Assembly (NCBI RefSeq): GCF_963924675.1
Contig: NC_089230.1
Span: 4,465,001-4,529,000 of the forward strand
Direction: 5' to 3'
From: Phocoena phocoena
Lineage: Eukaryota; Chordata; Mammalia; Artiodactyla; Phocoenidae
DNA length: 64,000 bases
Shown here in pieces: positions 11,899-23,584 of the stretch. The notes under the pieces are model-generated. The model worked only from the letters and a program-made list of their open reading frames with translations, was not told the origin of the DNA and made no database searches. The first letter of the stretch is position 1. Each line of letters starts with the position of its first letter. The translations under genes and the position numbers were made by a program.

Positions 11899-12605
11899 TC
11901 AGTCAGCATGCAAATGCAACTTAAAGCCACAATGCCAAAGGGGTGCATAAGCAACAGAATGGCTAAAATAAACAGATGTGAGTATCAGTGTTGGCAAAGA
12001 TGTGGGGTGACTGGAACTCTCATACACTGCTCTATGAGAGTAGAGGGACACAACCACTCTGGAAAAGTCTAGCAGTTTTATGTAAACTAAACTTACAATT
12101 ATACTCTAACCCAGCAATTATACTCCTAGGTCTTTATATCCAACAGAAATGCATGCATACGTTCACCAAAAGCCATGAAGTAGAATTTTCACAGCAATAC
12201 TTCTCATAACAGGTCATAACTGGCAACTATGCAAATAGCCGTCAACCATAGACTAGGTAAAGTAATTGCGCTACATACACTTATGGGAACATTATGTGGG
12301 ATTGGAAATAAACAATATTCAACTACATGCAACTTTATGAATAAAACATAACATCACAGAAAGAAGCCAGACACTAAAGAGCACACACTGTGTAACTATT
12401 GGTATAAAGTAACAAGTCAAACACACTACTGTAGGGGTAAGAATGGGGCTAGCTGCCCTCGGAGGGAGGGCGGGTACGGTCTGGAAGGGAGGTTAGGGAA
12501 GTTTCTGGAATGAAGTTGGTGGTTGGTTTCCTTATGTGGATGCTAGTTACCCAGGTGTGTTTAATTTATGGACATTCACTGAAATGTATACTTTTCTTTA
12601 TGTAA
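11899..12605 (+). mobile_element. old L1 (L1M type), second part
   Basis: Continuation of the split L1: 'cagaatggctaaaataaac', 'ggaactctcatacactgct', 'ttatactcctaggtctttat', 'gaagccagacactaaagagc' and the 3'UTR words to about 12,605. Frames are broken; the 73-codon frame at 11,988-12,209 is translated ORF2 debris. Confidence 0.85.
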
Positions 12606-12811
12606 GATGCTTTTTATTTTTTTTAATTAAAAAAAATTTAACTTTATTTTATATTGCAGTATAGTTTAGTCATAATGTGGTGATAGTTTCAGGTGTACAG
12701 CAAAGTAATTCAGTTCTACATACATATGTATCCATTATTTTTCAAATTCTTTTCCCATTTAGGTTGTTACATAAGACGGAGCTGAGTTCCCTGTGTATAT
12801 GATGCTTTTTA
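12606..12811 (-). mobile_element. very short L1 3' end with target-site duplication
   Basis: About 185 bases of antisense L1 3'UTR ('gtttcaggtgtacagcaaag', 'gagttccctgtg') preceded by a T-rich tail. The duplication gatgcttttta is at 12,606-12,616 and 12,801-12,811. This is a severely 5'-truncated insertion. Confidence 0.92.
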
Positions 12812-12944
12812 AAAATAGAATGTGTCCATTTGCTGTAAAGTCAAAAGAAAAGAGTCAATCACAAAATCTTAATGAACCCCATTATCTCCAGAGTTTATAA
12901 AATAGTTATAATCACATCTCATTGTACCTTCTGATACTTCTTTT

Positions 12945-13130
12945 AATGTGTTTTTTTTTTATTGTGGTAAAAGTCACATAACGTAAAACATACTATTTTA
13001 ACCATATTTAACTGTACAGTTCAGTGGCACTAAGTACATTCCCCTTGCTGTGCAACTCTCACCATCTCCCAAATTTTTCACCTTCCTAAACTGAACTCTG
13101 TCCCCATTAAACACTAACTCCCCATTTAGG
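12945..13130 (-). mobile_element. old L1 3'UTR fragment
   Basis: Words such as 'attgtggtaaaagtcacata', 'tacagttcagtggcactaag' and 'ttaaacactaactcccca' match the old mammalian L1 3'UTR in this orientation. The fragment is decayed and has no clear ends. Confidence 0.6.
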
Positions 13131-13609
13131 TTTCATAATAAACTTAATTGAAGGGGAGGCATTTCCAGAGAAATCTCCTGTGACCCAGCTGGCTGGCGAG
13201 GTTTCCTTGTGATGGTTGCAGCAGATCCTCATTCCCCAGCCTTACTGTTTCAGTGTGCACTGGCCTCAGCCCCACAGCAGCACGGGCATCCCCCTGCCCC
13301 AGCCTCAGTCCGATGAGGAGGGCACTTTGACCACCCCTGTGACTGACCTAAGTGCCAGGGCACTAATCACTTCTGGGAGCTGTCCTCTAGATGACTGACC
13401 CAGCTCCTTCGTCCCTCGGGTGAGCTCAGAGGCAGCCGCCCACAGGACTGCCTGCCCTTGCTCATCTCACCTCCCCACGTCCCTACCAGGTAGCCCTCAC
13501 CTCACTAATCTACTTCCTACGCACCAGTCCTTGTCTGAGGACCTACTTCTGGCAGCAACTTAAATGAGTACAATGTGATTGAAAGCTAAGACTTAATTTG
13601 TTTACACTC
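13131..13609. other. no recognisable feature
   Basis: GC-richer unique sequence. The 60-codon frame at 13,216-13,398 has no recognisable domain. Confidence 0.45.
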
Positions 13610-13877
13610 AAAGACTAACCAGATGTGGGGATTTCCCTGGTGGCGCCGTGGATAAAACTGCGCTCCCAATGCAGGGGGCCCAGGTTCCATCCCTGGTCAG
13701 GGAACTAAATCCCACATGCATGTCACAACTAAGAGTTTCCATGCCACAACTAAGGAGCCCTGGAGCCATAACTAAGGAGCCCTGGAGCTGCAACTAAGAC
13801 CTGGCTCAACCAAATAAATTACATAAATAAATAAATACTAAAAAAAAAAAAAAAAAAAAAAAGACTAACCAGATGTG
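13610..13877 (+). mobile_element. older CHR/tRNA-type SINE with target-site duplication
   Basis: Sense SINE at 13,628-13,859 with head 'atttccctggtggcgccgtgg' split by small changes, B-box-like ggttccatccctgg, poly-A of about 20. The duplication aaagactaaccagatgtg lies on both sides (13,610-13,627 and 13,860-13,877). The body contains a local tandem duplication of an 'actaaggagccctggagc' unit at about 13,751-13,790. Confidence 0.93.
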
Positions 13878-14463
13878 AAAACAGTAGGAAGTGATACCCA
13901 AGATGAAGAGGGAAATAGGTAGGGTAAGAAACTAAAATGTGAATTACAGGTCAAATAAAAGGCAGTTAGGAGCAAAATAGACTTTGGAAAACCCAGTTGA
14001 TGTTATGAGAGAATTTGTAAAGCTCTCTCACAGTTCAGGAAAAAAAAAAGAGCAGGGAGATTCCATTTACGGATAAGAAGTGTTCCGAAGTAATTAATTC
14101 AGAGCAACTTGGACAAGAGCAATAATCACATAAATTACTAAAGAAAATGCTTCAGAGATGAAAAAAATGCAAAAGAAATGGAGATAAGTTTCAATATTTA
14201 CCTGAAATGAAAAGAAAGCTGTATTTTGTCCCTTTCTGGCACATTTTATGATTTATAAGGATGAAGAAAATAAAGTGTTACAACCACCCAAGAAAAAAAC
14301 AAACAAGCTTCTCTCCAAATGGAAAAGACTGTTTTACAAGATGAAATGCAAGAAGAGATCTTAAGACATGCCAGACAGAGGTTTGTCAGTGAAAGTTCAC
14401 GAAATAGGAATTTTTAAATTCAGTTATTATACAAGTGAAAAGGCAACAGAAACCTTTTCCTCA
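13878..14463. other. no recognisable feature
   Basis: Purine- and A-rich unique sequence with no exon or repeat that can be named. Confidence 0.5.
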
Positions 14464-14690
14464 AAAATGCATGGGGGGCTTCCCTCGTGGCGCAGTGGTT
14501 GAGAGTCCGCCTGCCGATACAGGGGACACGCGTTCGTGCCCCGGTCCGGGAAGATCCCACATGCCACGGAGCAGCTGGGCCCGTGAGCCATGGCCGCTGG
14601 GCCTGTGCGTCCGGAGCCTGTGCTCCGCAACGGGAGGGGCCACAACAGTGAGAGGCCAGCGTACCTCAAAAAAAAAAAAAAAGCATGGGG
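14464..14690 (+). mobile_element. CHR-type SINE, young, with target-site duplication
   Basis: Sense copy at about 14,477-14,677: gggcttccctcgtggcgcag head, B-box-like cgttcgtgccccgg, tail 'gcgtacctc' plus poly-A. The flanks share aaaa(t)gcatgggg (14,464-14,476 and ending 14,690). Frames on both strands at 14,427-14,829 are SINE translations. Confidence 0.95.
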
Positions 14691-15079
14691 TCAGAAATGT
14701 TCAACAAATATGCCATTCCTGGGTAATCTATCGAAGATAAACTCCAGTAATCAAGCAAAATGTATAAAAATTGAAAACACAAAAATAGAGATGCCATTGA
14801 ATGAAAGCAGTGATCGACTTTCCTGCTGATGTTTCAGTGTGTAATGAGCAAATAGTCGCAAATGGCCAAAGTAGAAATCTCAATAAACCAGGAAACGCTG
14901 CAGGAAAGTGGAAGAATCCTTCTGGTTTTGGCATCTGGATAGACATTGAGTGTAAATTCTCTTTCTGAGGAAAGGAGGACTCTGTCTGCCTCAAAAAGCC
15001 ACCCCCCTGAGGGCACTGGTAGGACAGTAACAGAGACCTGAGGCCACCCCTACCTCCCACTCCATCCCACCCCCAATTT
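14691..15079. other. no recognisable feature
   Basis: Unique sequence. The minus frame 14,728-15,099 shows no known domain. Confidence 0.45.
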
Positions 15080-15215
15080 CTGAGAACTTGGAAAGTCACT
15101 TAACCATACTAAGCCACAAAATGGGAATAAATATTTACACCTCTATGGAAGCATTGTTATAAGCAACACTGAGATGGTTCACTTAAAACACCTACTTAGC
15201 TAATTTCGAACATCA
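15080..15215 (+). repeat. partial MIR
   Basis: Short MIR-like stretch: 'aaagtcacttaaccatacta', 'ccacaaaatgggaataaata'. Weak beyond 15,170. Confidence 0.4.
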
Positions 15216-15648
15216 GCCACTTAGTTTGCTGGTGGTTCTAACAAGCGTCTTCTGCTGGATGCATGTTTAGAGGAAAGACTATGGTCTCACGTTCAGCTCT
15301 AATGTAGGACTGCACCGTCAGGGATGGTGTCCCTCAGTGAGGTGTCATCAGCCCTAAAGTTGGAGGAAATCCTCCTAGATTCGGGCACCACACTCTGTGT
15401 TGCAGTTTCCGTACTGTACTATCCTGTGTTTCCCTCCCATATGTTTTCATGGATATTTTCATAGGTAGGTCACGGGCTGTGTAATAACTTGCTGCCAGAT
15501 ACCATTTTAAACTATTCAAAGCAGAAATCTTAAACAAAAATAGGAAACCAGAAACAAAGTAGAATCAGGGAAAAGGAGAACTACATGGGACACAGATTAC
15601 AAAGGCATCCACCAATTCTAAAACTTGTGTTTGTTGACGGAAAATTAC
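15216..15648. other. no recognisable feature
   Basis: Unique sequence between the MIR fragment and LTR copy 2; nothing identified. Confidence 0.45.
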
Positions 15649-16915
15649 AGTCACCCTAGGAAAGATATGGAAATTTTTATTCGAGACAAACTGAGGAGTA
15701 TAACCCTAGAGACAGTCTCTCAGAGAGCTCTGAGGACTGTTCCAAAGAAGTTAAGGGGAGGCCAGTATATATGGGATTTTGGTGAAGGGGTTACAGGCAA
15801 TCAAGCACACATCTCAGTAGAAGGTTGATGCTAGCCACAGGAAACAGACATCTTAGTTAATGGTTTTAGTGCTTTTCTAAGTACGGAAAGATGCAAGAAT
15901 CCAGGTTCATAAAAAGCTTCTCCTGAGAATATCTAACTCTCTGAGGGCCGGTTCTGCCCGTTTTTCCCGGATCACAGAGGGCCTCATCCTTATCTTTGTT
16001 CTGAATTCCATTCAGGGTGTCTTGTAGGTCAGCAACTGCAGTGGCTAATGATATGATTCTTGTAGAACTGGATGGTGGGCAACAGTCTTTATTTTGCAAT
16101 CCCTTCCCTTTCAGGCTTAATTTTGACCAAGGTTTAGGAGGCATTTCCTGACCCATCTGCCCCAAGGCGCTAGGAATGCTCATCCCCGGGTCAGGGGAGG
16201 ATTTTGTCGAGAGGTCACTCCATGTGCTGTTACTGGACTAGGCCCTGTTAACAGCAGCCAAAAGCCTGTGGACCACCTGTCTTACTGGTCTGTTGTGGTC
16301 CAGGAAACAGTTCCCTCTTATGGCTTCTTCCGAAATCTAGAGTTACACTATTACAATCATTGATATTATAGGAGATATATTTCATCAAACTTTTCAAATC
16401 ACCTAATCATCATTAATTTTATCTGAGGCTCAGTCACACAATTGGTAATGCAAGAACCAATAATCTTGTAAAAGGGGCAGAATACAAGTAATGTAACTAA
16501 TAACATTAATTAGGTCATAATTAAGTATTTAAGCTAAGACCTTCCCTTAGGTGTGGCTCAGTATCTCCCCAGGTTGTTTTACCAGTCTGCTCTGCACCCA
16601 TCATTGTCTTTAAAGCAAGTGATGTATTGGCATTGTACAGAAAGTTCACCAAAGATGTCTGCAGGTACAAACCTAGTAGTGGTGACCCCTTACAGGATTG
16701 AGAAAGGAGTGTTATCTTCTAAGGAGTTATATGGCTGACAGCAGAAGGAAAAAATTGATCTCTATGGCCGAGTCGGTATTTCTGCCACTGGGGAGGTCTG
16801 GTTAACGCAAAATACAGATGCACAGTGCATATTTGAGGGGAGGGAGGAGACCCAAACAGGCAGAGAAAACATTTATGCCTTGTCTTGCCTTAACATGTGA
16901 GTTTTTATTTCATCA
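15649..16915 (-). mobile_element. solo LTR, copy 2
   Basis: Second copy of the element at 10,633-11,898, same orientation, nearly the same length (1,267 bases). It starts TGATGA at 16,915 on the minus strand, with a TATA box at about 15,771-15,766 and an AATAAA just downstream. The 105-codon frame is again intact (16,183-15,866) and differs from copy 1 at two residues. Flanking sequence is unrelated to copy 1's L1 flanks, so it looks like an independent insertion rather than a tandem duplication. The 3' half matches copy 1 at about 98%; the next 135 bases match at about 88%. Confidence 0.7.
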
Positions 16916-18384
16916 GCTTTCAAGTGATAATTAATGCAAGGAAAATCAAAATGTTACTATTTGACATGGGATCCATGAGGTTATTACCATGGTGACATAT
17001 TGTAAAACTTAGAAGCAGCAGAATGAAATCTCATTTTGTAGAAGCAAGTGACAAACAGCACATCCTCTATATTAAAATACGTTACTAAGAAACAAGCTAT
17101 GGAAAATACAATGGAAGAATGCACATCAGAAAAGGATGTTCCCATTTAAAATAAAATCACATGAAACAATTCCAAACAAGCACATTTTATATATTCCAGA
17201 AACTTCCACAAGCCTATTATCCATGCTAGAATTCTCACCAATTAAGCATATTATAAATTGGGACGATTTTTCTGTGAAATATATAATAAACCATATCAAA
17301 GACACAAAAAATGTTCAACAATATCACGACATTAATGACTTTTATGAGTTCTGGGATTTTAACGTTAACTTTTATATGCTATAAGTTCATTTCTCCTCAA
17401 TACATTAAAGTTTGAGTTCATATCATATGCCCTTGGAACAAGTTATTTTAAAATGTGTCTTTTTTAATGTTTTGCGATCCTTTAGAAATATGATCCAATT
17501 CATAATTGAATAAAATTATTCATTCATGATTTTTAAGAACTCATGCTGAAAAAAGTCACAGTTAAACTAGGTTTGAGTGTTTGTTCATATTGTTTTAAAA
17601 TTATTCTTAGAATGTGGGTGCAAAATATAAATGTTTCATTTTCCTGAGTGCCCTCTGGAGAACTTATCAATTAAGAATGACCCATGTAATATCACTGAAT
17701 TTAAGGGCACCATGGATAGTTCTGCACTACCTAAGGTCACAGAGTTAAGAGGTTTCCAAGTGAAAGCTGCTTTGTAAAATTCTTCTCAATTAAGGATATT
17801 GGTGTCAAGACATGTAGCTCTTCTGAGCACCTATATTGACATTTCACGATTGGAGATGAAGAAAAATTCATTTATGTTATTTTATTTTCCAGTTTTACTT
17901 ATGTTCAATGTTATTATGTTGATATAAATATATCTTTACACAATATTGTGTTAGGAAGAGCTACAAAATGTGTTAGAAAATTTGGAGAGGCTGAGAGAGA
18001 GACATGACAAAAATTTGGAAATCACTGAAATAGGGTCTAAAGTTAATCTTGAAATGCTTCCAAGAGAAAGTAAATTCCATTTTTCTTGTTTGTTTAATTA
18101 ACTCATTTCTGCAATAGGAAAGAATCCAGACTTGGTTGAAAGATGTTACATGAAATGCAAATCTCATGAGAGAAGAGGCACTTTTTTCTCCCAGGCCCTC
18201 AGCACTCTGATCTCAGGGTCAGCCCCTTCTTCCCCTTCACTTCCCCATCTAATCACCACTAGGCAGTCCTTGGAAAAAGACTAAAGGAACTGCTTTGTCT
18301 TCAAGGCATCCCCACTTTCCCTTCCATGGTTTCTTGTTTGATTGTTTTTAAGCCAGAGTAGACTAATACGAATACCCTCTTGGA
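16916..18384. other. AT-rich sequence without recognised features
   Basis: Low-GC unique sequence. Open frames are short and K/N/I-rich as expected from base composition. Confidence 0.5.
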
Positions 18385-18490
18385 GCACTAAAACATAGTG
18401 GGCTAGGAACCGTGCAAAATATTTCAGGCATTACCTCACTTATTCTTATAAGGTCACTGTGAGGCAGTGTCATTGTCAATGGCAAAAATG
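18385..18490 (-). repeat. partial MIR
   Basis: Antisense MIR-like words: 'aggaaccgtgcaaaatattt', 'cattacctcacttattctta', 'gtcactgtgaggcagtgtca'. Short and diverged. Confidence 0.4.
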
Positions 18491-19114
18491 TTTCCCACCT
18501 TCTCCCATCAAATCAAGTTTTGATCACTCTGATGATACCTGTGGATTTACATGTGGTGCCTTGGAAAAGCCCTGGGGTTATTATTTCTTCACACTGGTGT
18601 CATGTGCCTATACCTCCTCTAAGTCACCACCAGATGACAAACTTTGATCCTTGACAGGATAAACCAGTGCCCACCTCCTCATCTGAATCTGTGAATCTAA
18701 AGAAAATGAATTCTTTATTGTTTAACTTGAACTCTTATGGCTAATTCTCAATCATTACCAAGACTTAAAATAAAATTCAGAGGCATTTTTTGAAATATCT
18801 TCAAATACCAATCTCAAATAAGAGCATTTGGTTTTATAACACTTTAATACACTCTCTGAGCTCCTGTCATAGAATAGCTTTGACTTAAAGTAAAATTGCT
18901 TTTCTTATCTGAAGCCTCTGTGAAGCTTGAACATAGTATGTCAGTGTGTGCTTCTACCTGTAATGAAGACTTTTAGAGTTTGCCTTCAAATCACCCACAT
19001 AAAACTCATAGCCTTTCTTGTCATGGAATTCATCAGATACAAGGTATCTAAATGAAGCTACTCCTGTCTGTTACAATTATTGATCCCAGCTAGACCCCCT
19101 GCTTCTGATCTTTA
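18491..19114. other. no recognisable feature
   Basis: Unique AT-rich sequence. Confidence 0.5.
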
Positions 19115-19295
19115 ACTAAACAACTCATTTATTAGCTGTGTTACTTACCATCTTCACAATCCATAACACTATTTACCTTATCCAGCTTGGGGAAAATTAA
19201 ATAAGTAATACATATAAAACCCTTAACCTGCATATACCAAGCCCTCAATAACCTCACTGCTTTCAATATTATTATTAGTGTTATTACTACCGTAT
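19115..19295 (+). repeat. MIR SINE
   Basis: Sense MIR: 'attagctgtgttacttacc', 'taaataagtaatacatataa', 'aagccctcaataacctcact', 'atattattattagtgttatt', following the consensus order to its TTATTATTA end. Confidence 0.6.
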
Positions 19296-20239
19296 GTATA
19301 ATATAATCCCAAGTCAAGAGATAGAAGGATTTGTTTTTTATTAATCTCATGATGACACAAAATGAAATGGAATTTGGGCAAAGATAAGGTTTTTAGATTA
19401 ACTTTAAAACCAAAATAGTAAAGTACCAATTATTACGTTGCTTTTAAAATTCTACAAAATCTTTTCTTTCCTTTTTTCTTTTCTTTGAGACAAGAAAATA
19501 AAAATGTCAAAGTTAAATAGCCTAATGAACCCTCATTTAAACATTTGATAGGTACTCAGTGAATGGTAAATAATTGTTTCAATTTTAAGAAGCTCGAAAT
19601 TTTTCCTTTGGCCTTCAAAGCACATCCTAGCTCTGCCTGAACTTTGCTGCAATGACCGCTCATTCTGTCCTCCTGTGCTTCCTTTATCACAACCAGACTG
19701 CCATTCCTCTTCTTCTCTAAAACACAGAAGAAACAAAATACAGCATAGACAATGTGCAATTCTTTCTAGATCCAATTGGAAATTTTCCAAATGTTATTTT
19801 TTAATCACTTTAAGTATTAGCCAAAATGTCTTTATAGCCTTCATCAGACTGAAGAGATGTGAAAAGACAGAGTCTACGGGGCTAAGTTTTAAGGCTGTGC
19901 ATCCATTGGAGCTGCTTCACACCCCAGGCTCTGGCTGTATCAAACTGAACACTCTTTCGGCAGAACAAAGTCTAGTTTCAAATGTCATGATGAAAGGCTG
20001 TGCGTTTTGTCTCTTAAGTTTGAATAATTTCGCTCTACTTGGGTTGACTTTATGCTTGTCTGTCCTACTTAGCAAATTAAAATTTAAGATTCTGTTCCTG
20101 TTAAAGATGTGTTTTTTATAACCATGAAATGTGAGAGGCATTGAGTACTCATCCAGCTTTTGAGACGCTTACTATCAAGCAGACTCCTTAAGCCAATATG
20201 CTAAAACAAAAATCCTTAAACATAGAAAAAGGTTTTATT
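19296..20239. other. no recognisable feature
   Basis: AT-rich sequence. A 148-codon open frame at 19,675-20,121 (plus) is unusually long for this composition but opens with GTG, not ATG, shows no known domain, and overlaps an antisense frame of 85 codons. Confidence 0.4.
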
Positions 20240-21297
20240 GTTTGTTTGGTTTTTTTAAATTTTATTTATTTTTTATACAGCAGGTTCTCATTAGTTATCT
20301 ATTTTATACATATTAGTGTATTCATGTCAATCCCAATCTCCCAGTTCATCCCACCCCCCCCTCCACCACCACTTTCCCCCCTTGGTGTCCATACATTTGT
20401 TCTCTGTACCTGTGTCTCTATTTCTGCCCTGAAGACCAGTTCATCTGTACCATTTTTCTAGGTTCCACATATATGTGTTAACATATGATATTTGTTTTTC
20501 TCTCTCTGACTTACCTCACTCTGTATGACAGTCTCTAGATCCATCCACGTCTCTACACATGACCCAATTTTATTCCTTTTTATATCCGAGTAATATTCCA
20601 TTGTATATATGTACCACATCTTCTTTATCCATTCATCTGTCAATGGGCATTTAGGTTGCTTCCATGACCTGGCTATTGTAAATAGTGCTGCAATGAACAT
20701 TGGGGTGCATGTGTCTTTTTGAATTATGGTTTTCTCAGGGTATATGCCCAGTAGTTGGATTGCTGGGTCATATGGTAGTTCTATTTTTAGTTTTTTAAGG
20801 AACCTCCATACTGTTCTCCATAGTGGCTGTATAAATTTACATTCCCACCAACAGTGCAAGAGGGTTCCCTTTTTCTCCACACCCTCTCCAGCATTTGTTG
20901 CTTGTAGATTTTCTGATGATGCCCATTCTAACTGGTGTGAGGTGATACCTCATTGTAGTTTTGCATTTCTCTAATAATTAGTGATGTTGAGCAGCTTTTC
21001 ATTTGCTTCTTGGCCATCTGTATGTCTTCTTTGGAGGAATGTCTATTTAGGTCTCTGCCCATTTTTGGATTGGGTTCTTTGTTTTTTTAATATTGAGCTG
21101 TTTATATATTTTGGAGATTAATCCTTTGTCCATTGATTCATTTGCAAATATTTTCTCCCATTCTGATGGTTGCCTTTTCATCTTGTTTGTAGTTTCCTTT
21201 GATTTGCAAAAGCTTTTAAGTTTCATTAGGTCCCATTTGTTTATTTTTGTTTTTATTTCCATTACTCTAGGAGGTGGATCAAAAAAAATCTTGCTGT
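20240..21297 (-). mobile_element. L1 LINE, 3' segment of a 5'-inverted insertion
   Basis: Minus-strand L1 beginning with its T-rich tail at about 20,250 and running back through the 3'UTR into ORF2. It ends at a switch point near 21,297, after which L1 continues on the other strand. The decayed ORF2 C-terminus is readable at 20,880-20,458, including the conserved TLLHCWWEC segment of the C-terminal cysteine-rich region. See the plus-strand part at 21,298-23,855. Confidence 0.95.
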
Positions 21298-21756
21298 GAT
21301 TTATGTCACAACACAAACATATGGAGGCTAAACAGTACATTACTAAATAACCAAGAGCTCCCTAAAGAAATCAAAGAGGAAATTAAAAAATACCTGGAGA
21401 CAAATGACAATGAAAACATGATGATCCAAAACCTACGGGATGCAGCAAAAGCAGTTCTGAGGGAAGTTTATAGCAATAAAAGCCTACCTCAAGAAACAAG
21501 AAAAATCTCAAATAAACAATCTAACCTTACACCTAAAGAAACTAGAGAAAGAAGAAACAACAAAACACAGAGTTAGTAGAAGGAAAGAAATCATAAAGAT
21601 CAGAGCAGAAATAAAAGAAATAGAAACAAAGAAAACAATAGCAAGGATCAATAAAACTAAAAGCTTGTTCTTTGAGAAAATAAACAAATTGATAAACCTT
21701 TAGCCAGACTCATCAAGAAAAGGAGGGAGAGGACTCAAATCAATAAAATTAAAGGG

Positions 21757-22080
21757 CTTCTCTGGTGTCGCAGTGGTTAAGAATCCACCTGCCAATGCAG
21801 GGGATATGGGTTCGAGCCCTGGTCCGGGAAGATCCGACATGCCATGGAGCAACTAAGCCAATATGCCACAACTACTGAGTCCACAAGCCACAACTACTGA
21901 AGCCCATGTGCCTAGAGCCCATGCTCCACAACAAGAGAAGCCACCATAATGAGAAGCCCACACACCACAGTGAAGAGTAGCCCCCACTCGCCGCAACCAG
22001 AGAAAAGCCCGCACACAGCAACAAAGACCCAATGCAACCAAAAATAAAATAAATAAAATAAATAAATAAATAAATAAATA
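21757..22080 (+). mobile_element. CHR-2-like SINE, long form, inside L1
   Basis: Sense copy of the longer, older CHR type: head gggcttctctggtgtcgcag, B-box-like gggttcgagccctgg, then the body with 'ccacaactactgaagcccat', 'caatgagaagcccacacacc'-type blocks and '(aaat)n' tail. L1 text aataaaatta is duplicated at both ends. The insertion splits L1 ORF2, so it is younger than the L1. Confidence 0.95.
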
Positions 22081-22172
22081 AAATTAGAAATGAAAAAGGA
22101 GAAGTTACAACAGACACTGCAGAAATACAAAGTATCATAAGAGACTACTACAAGCAACTCTATGCCAATAAA

Positions 22173-23584
22173 ATGGACAACCTGGAAGAAATGGACAAAT
22201 TCTTAGAAAGGTGTAAGCTTCCAAGACTGAACCAGGAAGAAATAGAAAATACGAACAAACCAATCACAAGCAATGAAATTGAAACCGTGATAAAAATTCT
22301 TCCAACAAACAAAAGTCCAGGACCAAATGGCTTCACAGGTGAATTCTATCAACCATTTAGAGAAGAGCTAACACCCATCCTTCTCAAACTCTTCCAAAAA
22401 ATTGCAGAGGAAGGAAAACTCCCAAACTCATTCTATGAGGCCACTATCACCCTGATACCAAAACCAGTCAAAGATACTACAAAAAAAAGAAAATTACAGA
22501 CCAGTATCACTGATGAATATGGATGCAAAAATCCTCAAGAAAATATGAGCAAACAGAATCCAACAACACATTAAAAGGATGATACACCATGATCAAGTGG
22601 GATTTATCTCAGGGATGCAAGGATTCTTCAATATACTCAATCAATGTGATACACCATATTAACAAATTGAAGAATAAAAACAATATGATCATCTCAGTAG
22701 ATGCAGAAAAAGCTTTTGACAAATTTCAACACCCATTCATGTTAAAACTCTCCAGAAAGTGGGCATAGAAGGAACCTACCTCAACATAATAAAGGCCATA
22801 TATGGCAAACCCACAGCAAACATCATTCTCAATGGTGAAAAACTGAAAGCATTTCCTCTAAGATCAGGAACAAGACAAGGATGTCCACTCTCACTACTAT
22901 TATTCAACATAGTTTTGGAAGTCCTAGCCACAGCAATCAGAGAAGAAAAAGAAATAAAAGGAATAAAAATTGGAAAGGAAGAAGTAAAACTGTCGCTGTT
23001 TGCAGATGACATGATACTATACATAGAGAATCCTAAAGATGCCACCAGAAAACTACTAGAGCTAATCAATGAATTTGGTAATGTTGCAGGATACAAAATT
23101 AATGCACAGAAATCTATTGCATTCCTATACACTAACAATGAAAGATAAGAAAGAAAATGCAACAAGAAGAATAAAATACCTAGGTATAAACCTACCTAAG
23201 GAGGTAAAAGACCTGTACTCAGAAAACTGTAAGATGCTGATGAAAGAAATCAAAGATAACACAAACAGAGGGAGAGATATACCATGTTCCTGGATTGGAA
23301 GAATCAATATTGTGAAAATGACTATACTACCCAAAGCAATCTACAGATTCAATGCAATCCCTATCAAATTACCAGTGGCATTTTTTATAGCATTAGAGCA
23401 AAAAATCTTAAAATCTGTACGGAGATACAAAAGACCCCAAATAGTTAAAGCAGTCTTGAGGGAAAAAAGCGGAGCTGGAGGAATCAGACTCCCTGACTTC
23501 AGACTATACTACAAAGGTACAGTAATCAGGACAATGTGGTACTGGCACAAAAACAGAAATATAGATCAATGGAACAGGATATAA
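22173..23584 (+). pseudogene. L1 ORF2 reverse-transcriptase remnant
   Basis: Three overlapping or adjacent frames (22,173-22,574; 22,759-23,148; 23,069-23,584) together give most of the L1 ORF2 reverse-transcriptase domain. Visible motifs are [13 protein letters not shown] at about 22,314, [19 protein letters not shown] at about 22,864, and the catalytic FADD at 22,999-23,010. The frame breaks between 22,574 and 22,759 and again near 23,148, where a short deletion is also apparent. The N-terminal endonuclease is absent. It is dead as a coding unit; relatives encode the enzyme that copies L1 and SINE RNA at the nicked target. Confidence 0.95.

Noticed and set aside
10633..16915. A full provirus bounded by the two LTRs
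   Set aside because: The interval holds an L1 continuous across copy 1, other L1 fragments and SINEs, and no gag-pol-env sequence.
10633..16915. Segmental duplication
   Set aside because: Identity stops at the LTR borders and the flanks are unrelated.
19675..20121. 148-codon open frame in AT-rich DNA
   Set aside because: It opens with GTG, overlaps an antisense frame, and translates to a composition expected from AT-rich sequence. No splice or domain support.
22173..23584. Active L1
   Set aside because: ORF2 has frameshifts and a deletion, the endonuclease region is missing, and the element is inverted and split by a SINE.
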